Assembly: GCA_041547565.1 (NCBI GenBank)
Contig: JBFEUI010000097.1
Location: forward strand, 1 to 10,689
From: JBFEUI01 sp041547565
GTDB lineage: Bacteria > Pseudomonadota > Gammaproteobacteria > Thiohalomonadales > Thiohalomonadaceae
DNA length: 10,689 nucleotides
Direction: 5' to 3'
Shown one piece after another: positions 6,549-10,689 of this stretch; position 1 is the stretch's first letter, and every line of letters begins with the position of its first letter. Both the position numbers and the translations under genes were made by a program. The notes beneath the pieces are model-generated. The model saw only the letters and a list, made by a program, of their open reading frames with translations, was not told the origin of the DNA and ran no database searches.

Positions 6549-7757
6549 TTATTGTGTCTTTTTTAAGGTGAAACGTTCTGCAACAACAGCGACCAGTTGC
6601 CGTGCCAGTTCGTGTTTTGATGTCATGGGCAGCTCCTGCCCCCCGCCGTCCCAGAACAGTGACAGGGCGTTGCGGTCGCTGTCGAAGCCGCCACCGGCCG
6701 CCCGCTCGCCGACCCAGTTGGCGGCGATCATATCAAGCCCCTTGGCCTTGAGCTTATCCCGGGCATAGCGCTCCAGTTCGTCGGTCTCGGCGGCAAAACC
6801 CACGGTAAACGTTGCCTCGCCCAGGGCACTGACCGTGGCGAGAATATCGGGATTGCGCGCCAGCTCCAACGTCAGCTGTTCGGCCTCTTTCTTGATCTTG
6901 TGCGCCCCGCTCTGCAGCGGGCGGTAATCGGCCACCGCGGCACAGGCGATAAGGATATCCCCGGGAGCCGCCAGTACCGCATCGAGCATCTCCGCGGCGC
7001 TCACTACATCCACCCGTTCAGCCCCGGCCGGGGTGGGCAGTGAAACCGGACCGGCGACCAGACGCACCTGGGCACCGGCGGCAACCGCCGCCTCGGCAAT
7101 GGCAAAACCCATGCGCCCGGAGCTGTGGTTGGAGAGAAAGCGTACCGGGTCAAGCGCCTCGCGTGTCGGGCCGGCGGTAATGGTCACCCGCTTGCCGGAC
7201 AAGGGCCCATCGGCAAACAACCCATCCAGCCGCTCGAGTATCTGTTGCGGCTCCAGCATCCGCCCCGGGCCGCTCTCGCCGCAGGCCTGCTCGCCCTCTG
7301 CCGGACCGAACAGCTGTACACCGCGCGCCAGCAAGCGTGCATGGTTCTCCTGCGTGGCCGCAGCCTGCCACATCCGGTTATTCATGGCGGGAGCCAGCAC
7401 CAGCGGGGCAACCGTCGCCAGGCACAGTGTGGCGAGCAGGTCATCGGCCATGCCGGCGGCAAGGCGCGCCATGAAATCGGCAGAGGCCGGGACCACCACA
7501 ACCGCATCGGCCCAGCGCGCCAGTTCGATATGTCCCATCGCCGCCTCGTGCTCCGGATCGAACAGCTCCGTGCGCACCGGATGACCGGAAAGCGCCTGCA
7601 AGGTCATCGGGGTGATGAATTCGGTGGCCGCCGCCGTCATCACCACCCGCACCTCGGCACCGGCCTTGCGCAGCAGGCGCGTCAGCTCCGCCGCCTTGTA
7701 GGCAGCGATACCGCCGGTGATCCCCAGTAGAACCCGCTTATTGGCCAAAGAAGTCAT
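6549..7757 (-). CDS. coaBC: Bifunctional phosphopantothenoylcysteine decarboxylase / phosphopantothenate-cysteine ligase
   Basis: CoaBC makes two successive steps of coenzyme A synthesis: CTP-dependent joining of cysteine to 4'-phosphopantothenate, then FMN-dependent decarboxylation to 4'-phosphopantetheine. The 402-residue protein opens with VLLGITGGIAAYK (flavodoxin-like FMN site). The CoaC half has H76 in GHIELARWAD, PAMNNRMW with N126, and the active-site C159 in ACGESGPGRM. The CoaB half begins with GKRVTITAGPTREALDPVR and contains FLSNHSSGRMG, ACAAVADYRP and HKIKK. The frame stays open far upstream, antisense to radC. I place the start at ATG 7757 because MTSLANKRVLLGITGG lines up with the E. 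coli start and gives the normal length. There is no Shine-Dalgarno. It is the first gene of the minus-strand cluster and is divergent from radC. Confidence 0.97.
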   Translation of the reverse strand: MTSLANKRVLLGITGGIAAYKAAELTRLLRKAGAEVRVVMTAAATEFITPMTLQALSGHPVRTELFDPEHEAAMGHIELARWADAVVVVPASADFMARLAAGMADDLLATLCLATVAPLVLAPAMNNRMWQAAATQENHARLLARGVQLFGPAEGEQACGESGPGRMLEPQQILERLDGLFADGPLSGKRVTITAGPTREALDPVRFLSNHSSGRMGFAIAEAAVAAGAQVRLVAGPVSLPTPAGAERVDVVSAAEMLDAVLAAPGDILIACAAVADYRPLQSGAHKIKKEAEQLTLELARNPDILATVSALGEATFTVGFAAETDELERYARDKLKAKGLDMIAANWVGERAAGGGFDSDRNALSLFWDGGGQELPMTSKHELARQLVAVVAERFTLKKTQ

Positions 7758-7765
7758 AGCGCGAA

Positions 7766-7774
7766 AGTTTACCA
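7766..7774 (-). promoter_or_regulatory. Putative extended -10 of coaBC, close to the start codon
   Basis: On the minus strand, TGG then TAAACT lies eight bases upstream of the coaBC ATG. If used, transcription would start at or within a few bases of the ATG, giving a leaderless message. This would fit the absence of a Shine-Dalgarno. No good -35 is seen. Confidence 0.3.
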
Positions 7775-7829
7775 GAAAGCGTCCCGCTCGGTTATCATGC
7801 AGGCTGCAACATGAGACAGGGAGGTCATC

Positions 7830-8504
7830 ATGGCAATTTCCGACTGGCCGGAGGATGAGCGGCCACGTGAAAAACTGCTGCAACGCGGGGCAGCAAGTCT
7901 CTCCGATGCCGAACTGCTGGCGATTTTCCTGCGCACCGGCATACCCGGCATGAGCGCGGTTGAACTGGCGCGCAGCCTGCTCAACCAGTATGGCGGCCTG
8001 CGCCCCCTGCTGGCGGCCGAGCGCCACAGCTTTTGCCGGGGCAAGGGGCTGGGCACGGCCAAGTACGCCCAACTGCAGGCGGCACTGGAGATCAGCCGCC
8101 GGCACCTGTTCGCCACCCTGCAGCGCGGCAACGCCCTGACCAGCCCGGTACAGACCCGCGATTACCTTAAAACCCGCCTGCGCGACTATCCGCAGGAGGT
8201 CTTCGCCTGCCTCTACCTGGACAACCGCCACCGCGTGATCGAGTTCGAGGAGCTGTTCTTCGGCACCATCGACGGGGCCAGCGTCCACCCGCGGGAAGTG
8301 GTGCGCCGCGGCCTGAGCCACAACGCGGCGGCCCTGATCGTGGCCCACAACCACCCCTCGGGGGTGGCTGAACCGAGCCGTTCGGACGAACAGATCACCC
8401 GGCGACTGCAGCAGGCACTGGCACTGGTGGACATCCGCCTGCTAGATCATATTATTATCGGAGACGGTCACAGCATCTCGCTGGCTGAACGGGGCCTGCT
8501 CTAG
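7830..8504 (+). CDS. radC: RadC family JAB-domain protein
   Basis: RadC proteins have an N-terminal helix-hairpin-helix-like region and a C-terminal JAB/MPN metalloprotease-like domain. Their cellular role is not settled, and the old link to radiation repair in E. coli was traced to another gene. The 224-residue protein starts with the typical WPEDERPREKLLQRGAASLSDAELLA region (in part: DERPREKLLQRG). It carries the JAMM zinc-ligand pattern intact: H173-N-H175, then S183 and D186 in AHNHPSGVAEPSRSD. The ATG at 7830 is preceded by GGGAGG (7819-7824) at five bases, a strong site. A possible TATCAT -10 is at 7793-7798. It is divergent from coaBC, as is common. No convincing terminator follows. 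Confidence 0.96.
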   Translation: MAISDWPEDERPREKLLQRGAASLSDAELLAIFLRTGIPGMSAVELARSLLNQYGGLRPLLAAERHSFCRGKGLGTAKYAQLQAALEISRRHLFATLQRGNALTSPVQTRDYLKTRLRDYPQEVFACLYLDNRHRVIEFEELFFGTIDGASVHPREVVRRGLSHNAAALIVAHNHPSGVAEPSRSDEQITRRLQQALALVDIRLLDHIIIGDGHSISLAERGLL

Positions 8505-8548
8505 TACCTCCGGGATTGAGGCCCACCGCCAATGGGGAAAAAGCCCTA

Positions 8549-8577
8549 TTTTACCTAGCAAAACAATCAGGTATTAT
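8549..8577 (+). promoter_or_regulatory. Putative tpx promoter
   Basis: TTTTAC (8549-8554) is 17 bp from TATTAT (8572-8577), in a locally AT-rich gap. This gives a leader of about 38 nt before tpx. No clear OxyR-type motif was recognised. Confidence 0.45.
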
Positions 8578-8621
8578 CGCGACTCTATCATCTTCCAATA
8601 CCAAATATATGAGGACACACC

Positions 8622-9122
8622 ATGGCTGAAGTCACCCTGAAAGGAAACACCTGCCACACCAACGGAGAACTGCCCGCAGTCGGCAGCGACGTTCCGGCAT
8701 TCACCCTGACCGACGGTACGCTGGCCGATGTCACGCTTGAGAACTATGCCGGCAAGAAGAAACTGCTGAGCATCGTTCCCAGCCTGGATACCGGCGTGTG
8801 CGCCGAATCCACCCGCAAATTCAATCAGGCCATGGCCGGACGCGACAATGCGGTGGCCCTGGTGATCTCCGCCGACCTGCCGTTTGCCCAGGGCCGCTTC
8901 TGCGGTGCCGAGGGTATCGAAAACGTCATCACCCTCTCCATGATGCGCTCGCGCCAGTTTGCCAAGGACTACGGCGTGCTGCTCACCGATGGCGGCCTGG
9001 CCGGCATTACCGCCCGTGCCGTAGTGGTAGTGGATGAGAACAACAAGGTTGTCTACACCCAGCTGGTCCCCGAGATCACCGAGGAGCCGGATTACGATGC
9101 GGCCCTGGCGGCACTCGACTAG
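8622..9122 (+). CDS. tpx: Thiol peroxidase (atypical 2-Cys peroxiredoxin)
   Basis: Tpx reduces hydrogen peroxide and, preferentially, alkyl and lipid hydroperoxides, with electrons from thioredoxin. The 166-residue protein has the peroxidatic Cys60 in SLDTGVCAEST and the resolving Cys94 in DLPFAQGRFCGAEG. This is the Cys60/Cys94 pair of the Tpx class (61 and 95 in E. coli). R132 in GITARAVVV completes the active site with T57. There is no signal peptide in this sequence, so it is likely cytoplasmic. The ATG at 8622 has GAGGA six bases upstream. The gene looks monocistronic, with a promoter at 8549-8577 and a strong intrinsic terminator 26 bp after the stop. Confidence 0.97.
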   Translation: MAEVTLKGNTCHTNGELPAVGSDVPAFTLTDGTLADVTLENYAGKKKLLSIVPSLDTGVCAESTRKFNQAMAGRDNAVALVISADLPFAQGRFCGAEGIENVITLSMMRSRQFAKDYGVLLTDGGLAGITARAVVVVDENNKVVYTQLVPEITEEPDYDAALAALD

Positions 9123-9148
9123 AGACCGCACTGCCCCGGTGCACACCC

Positions 9149-9174
9149 AAGGGCGCCCACGGCGCCCTTTTTTT
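9149..9174 (+). terminator. Intrinsic terminator of tpx
   Basis: GGGCGCC (9151-9157), the loop CAC and GGCGCCC (9161-9167) are followed by seven T (9168-9174). Two A residues before the stem can pair with the first T residues. Confidence 0.92.
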
Positions 9175-9200
9175 ATCCCCCGCCGGACCTGGCGCCGAAC

Positions 9201-9229
9201 TTGCCATGCCCCGGCGCTTCTGGTATAAA
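9201..9229 (+). promoter_or_regulatory. Strong promoter of rpmB-rpmG
   Basis: TTGCCA (9201-9206) is exactly 17 bp from TATAAA (9224-9229), and TGG before the -10 makes it an extended -10 as well. This is the best sigma-70-type promoter in the window, as expected for ribosomal protein genes. Confidence 0.8.
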
Positions 9230-9241
9230 GTCCGGCTTCCT

Positions 9242-9256
9242 ATCCCCGGCGGGGAT
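9242..9256 (+). promoter_or_regulatory. Hairpin at the 5' end of the rpmB leader
   Basis: ATCCCC (9242-9247) and GGGGAT (9251-9256) enclose GGC, forming a compact hairpin that begins about six bases after the predicted transcription start. The leader to rpmB is about 50 nt. A role in message stability or autoregulation is possible but unproven. Confidence 0.5.
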
Positions 9257-9287
9257 GAACAGAATTTGTATTAGTGGAGTTAAGACA

Positions 9288-9524
9288 ATGTCCAAGGTAT
9301 GCCAGGTAACGGGCAAACGTCCGGTCACCGGAAACAACGTTTCGCACGCACACAACAAAACCAGGCGTCGTTTTCTGCCGAATCTGCACACTCATCGTTT
9401 CTGGGTTGAGAGCGAGAACCGTTGGGTGAAACTGCGCCTGTCCACCAAGGGTATGCGCATCATCGACAAAAAGGGCATCGATGCCGTGCTGGCCGAGATG
9501 CGCGCCCGCGGCGAGAAGGTTTGA
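9288..9524 (+). CDS. rpmB: 50S ribosomal protein L28
   Basis: L28 is a small protein of the large ribosomal subunit. The 78-residue product matches the E. coli length and carries the family start MSKVCQVTGKRPVTGNNVSH, then NKTRRRFLPNLHTHRFW and KLRLSTKGMRIIDKKG. GGAG lies eight bases before ATG 9288. An upstream extension of the frame exists but begins before the promoter, so it is not used. It is the first gene of the usual rpmB-rpmG pair. Its stop overlaps the Shine-Dalgarno of rpmG. Confidence 0.98.
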   Translation: MSKVCQVTGKRPVTGNNVSHAHNKTRRRFLPNLHTHRFWVESENRWVKLRLSTKGMRIIDKKGIDAVLAEMRARGEKV

Positions 9525-9535
9525 GGAGATAAGCC

Positions 9536-9703
9536 ATGGCTAAGAGTGCACGTGAAAAGATTCGCCTGGTATCAAGTGCCGGTACCGGTCACTTCTACAC
9601 CACCAGCAAGAACAAGCGCAACATGCCCGAGAAGATGGAGATCAAGAAATTCGATCCCAAGGTTCGCAAGCATGTGATGTACAAAGAGGCCAAGATCAAG
9701 TAA
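9536..9703 (+). CDS. rpmG: 50S ribosomal protein L33
   Basis: L33 is a 55-residue protein of the large subunit near the E site. The product reads MAKSAREKIRLVSSAGTGHF, then YTTSKNKRNMPEKMEIKKFD, and ends HVMYKEAKIK, close to E. coli L33 along its whole length. It has no cysteines, so it is the zinc-independent form. The ATG at 9536 follows AGGAG (9524-9528) at seven bases, overlapping the rpmB stop, so the two genes are likely coupled. A symmetric terminator begins 24 bp after the stop. Confidence 0.98.
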   Translation: MAKSAREKIRLVSSAGTGHFYTTSKNKRNMPEKMEIKKFDPKVRKHVMYKEAKIK

Positions 9704-9727
9704 CGCAGCCGTTACCTGATTTTGGTT

Positions 9728-9756
9728 AAAAAAACCCGGCACTGCCGGGTTTTTTT
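9728..9756. terminator. Bidirectional intrinsic terminator after rpmG
   Basis: Seven A, CCCGGC, the loop ACT, GCCGGG and seven T form a fully symmetric hairpin with a U-run on either strand. It can end rpmBG transcription and also stop reading from the convergent hydantoinase-family gene. Confidence 0.93.
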
Positions 9757-9760
9757 GTTT

Positions 9761-9871
9761 CCAGATACTCGCCTCAAGAGAAAAGATACAAGGGAACAGG
9801 GGTACCACTGAGTGTGACGGAACTCTTAACGGGGCCTCACTTCTTTTCTCTTGTATCTTTTCACTTGTCTC
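9761..9871. repeat. Dispersed intergenic repeat with self-complementary arms, copy 2
   Basis: This copy starts with CCAGATAC, six variable bases, then CAAGAGAAAAGATACAAGG, the same pattern and spacing as at 1433. The left arm 9775-9792 pairs with 9850-9867 with one mismatch in 18, around a loop of about 57 nt. On the minus strand the right arm holds nearly two tandem 14-bp units, GATACAAGWGAAAA. The interior shows no likeness to that of copy 1. The element lies between the rpmG terminator and the end of the convergent hydantoinase-family gene, touching that gene's stop codon. Confidence 0.82.
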
Positions 9872-10689
9872 TCATCCTTTATATTCCAGTATCAGCGTCC
9901 CGCTCGGCTCCACCAGGCAGTGCCACTCCGGCGCCAGGTAGGTGGTGGAAACCGTTTCGGTGATCAGCGCCGGCCCCTTGATGGTCTGCCCCCCCACCAG
10001 TTTCTCGCGCCGCCAGATAGCGACCTCCATGCCGTGGCCGTAGAGCATGGCACAGGCATCCGGTTCGGCAATCGCCCCCTCGTGGAAATCCAGGGCCAGT
10101 TCGGCGGCCGGCCCCTGCAGGCCGATACGCAGGTTGACCAGTTCTACCGGCAGCGCCAGATCGTGCCCGTAGCGCCCCTGGTGCGCCTGGTGAAAGGCCG
10201 CCTCGGCCTCGTCGGTAGCGCCAGACCACGGCACATTCAGGGTATAGGACTGCCCCCGATAGCGCAGATCGACACTGCGCTGCTCGACAATCTGCGATGG
10301 CTCCACACCTTCCTGCACCAGCGCGTCCCGTCCCTGGACCGCCAGTTCATCCAGCCCCGACTCGATGACCCCGGCACCCAGCTGGCGCAGCAGGCCCTGA
10401 TGTGTGCGCGAGAGCTGCCTGCCACGCGGGGCCGCCAGCATGCCCAGTGCCGAGAGCACCCCGGCATGAACCGGCACCATGGCGCGGTGCATGCTTAGCG
10501 CCTCGGCCAGGGCGCAGACATGCAGTCCGCCGGCCCCGCCAAAGGAGACCAGCGTCAGTCCGCGCGGGTCGACACCACGCTGTACCGACATCACCCGCAG
10601 GGCGCGGGCCATGTGCTCATTGGCCACCCGAATGATGCCTGCTGCCGCCTCCTCCACCGACAGCGCCAGGGCCGCGGCCACCGGTTCGA
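9872..10689 (-). CDS. Hydantoinase/oxoprolinase family protein, HyuA-type, N-terminus outside window
   Basis: Only the C-terminal 270 or so residues are visible, and the frame is open through the right edge of the window. HyuA-type subunits belong to the ASKHA ATPase fold and take part in ATP-dependent opening of hydantoins, 5-oxoproline or related compounds, usually together with a HyuB subunit. The visible part holds the family's VSFGGAGGLHVCALAEAL stretch with the glycine-rich nucleotide loop, the VPVHAGVLSALGML stretch, DLRYRGQSYTL, and the closing TETVSTTYLAPEW and GTLILEY. It ends where HyuA ends in two-subunit systems, not continuing into HyuB as in the long oxoprolinases. What follows on the minus strand is the convergent rpmG terminator, so a HyuB partner, if linked, must lie to the right of the window. 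The substrate is unknown. Confidence 0.9.
   Translation of the reverse strand, partial: EPVAAALALSVEEAAAGIIRVANEHMARALRVMSVQRGVDPRGLTLVSFGGAGGLHVCALAEALSMHRAMVPVHAGVLSALGMLAAPRGRQLSRTHQGLLRQLGAGVIESGLDELAVQGRDALVQEGVEPSQIVEQRSVDLRYRGQSYTLNVPWSGATDEAEAAFHQAHQGRYGHDLALPVELVNLRIGLQGPAAELALDFHEGAIAEPDACAMLYGHGMEVAIWRREKLVGGQTIKGPALITETVSTTYLAPEWHCLVEPSGTLILEYKG

Noticed and set aside
7758..8354. The CoaBC reading frame stays open for about 200 codons upstream, antisense to radC, allowing a 601-residue reading.
   Set aside because: The family starts at MTSLANKRVLLGITGG, the upstream part has no likeness to CoaBC and lies opposite a well-supported radC. It is a high-GC open frame.
8492..8524. GGGCCT and AGGCCC around the radC stop as a terminator.
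   Set aside because: The stem is only 6 bp with a 21-nt loop and no T-run follows.
8574..9146. A 190-codon minus-strand open frame opposite tpx.
   Set aside because: It is a shadow of tpx, crosses the tpx promoter region, and no family is recognised.
9851..10498. A 215-codon plus-strand open frame opposite the hydantoinase-family gene.
   Set aside because: It is a shadow of a gene with strong family motifs, starts inside the repeat arm, and has no ribosome site.

Overview
The window reads as a chromosomal housekeeping region of a gammaproteobacterium with fairly high GC (about 60% by eye). The gene order radC / coaBC-dut-[algC position]-argB ... pyrE / Crc-like exonuclease III matches, from memory, the arrangement around radC-coaBC-dut-algC-argB and pyrE-crc in Pseudomonas. 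The inclusion of SlmA, a nucleoid-occlusion factor of Gammaproteobacteria, supports that placement. I see no phage, integrase, transposase, tRNA, rRNA or CRISPR sequence. The genus cannot be named from the sequence alone.

Layout, left to right. (1) The left edge holds a minus-strand exonuclease III/AP endonuclease gene whose C-terminus is cut by the window. It is divergent from pyrE (orotate phosphoribosyltransferase). (2) pyrE converges on a minus-strand TauE/SafE-type permease gene, and a dispersed repeat plus a 27-nt palindrome lie between them. (3) A secreted coiled-coil protein with a DUF4124-like start is divergent from the permease and converges on slmA. (4) A minus-strand cluster runs coaBC, dut, a membrane protein, argB, slmA, with gaps of 3, 64, 58 and 41 bp. 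The membrane protein sits where algC is expected and resembles only the N-terminal membrane half of long AlgC proteins. (5) radC is divergent from coaBC. (6) tpx (thiol peroxidase) is a single-gene unit with its own promoter and terminator. (7) rpmB-rpmG (ribosomal proteins L28 and L33) form a two-gene operon with a near-consensus promoter and a symmetric terminator. (8) A second copy of the dispersed repeat separates rpmG from a convergent hydantoinase/oxoprolinase gene that runs off the right edge.

Most genes serve core metabolism and genome upkeep: pyrimidine synthesis and dUTP removal (pyrE, dut), coenzyme A (coaBC), arginine (argB), DNA repair (exonuclease III), division control (slmA), translation (rpmBG) and peroxide defence (tpx).

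The least ordinary observations are these. A two-copy repeat family has conserved, self-complementary arms built from a 14-bp unit, unrelated interiors, and both copies lie between convergent genes. The membrane protein at the algC locus lacks the mutase domain. The exonuclease III at the crc position keeps its catalytic residues. coaBC may be read from a leaderless transcript. I found no obvious new defence or mobile system.
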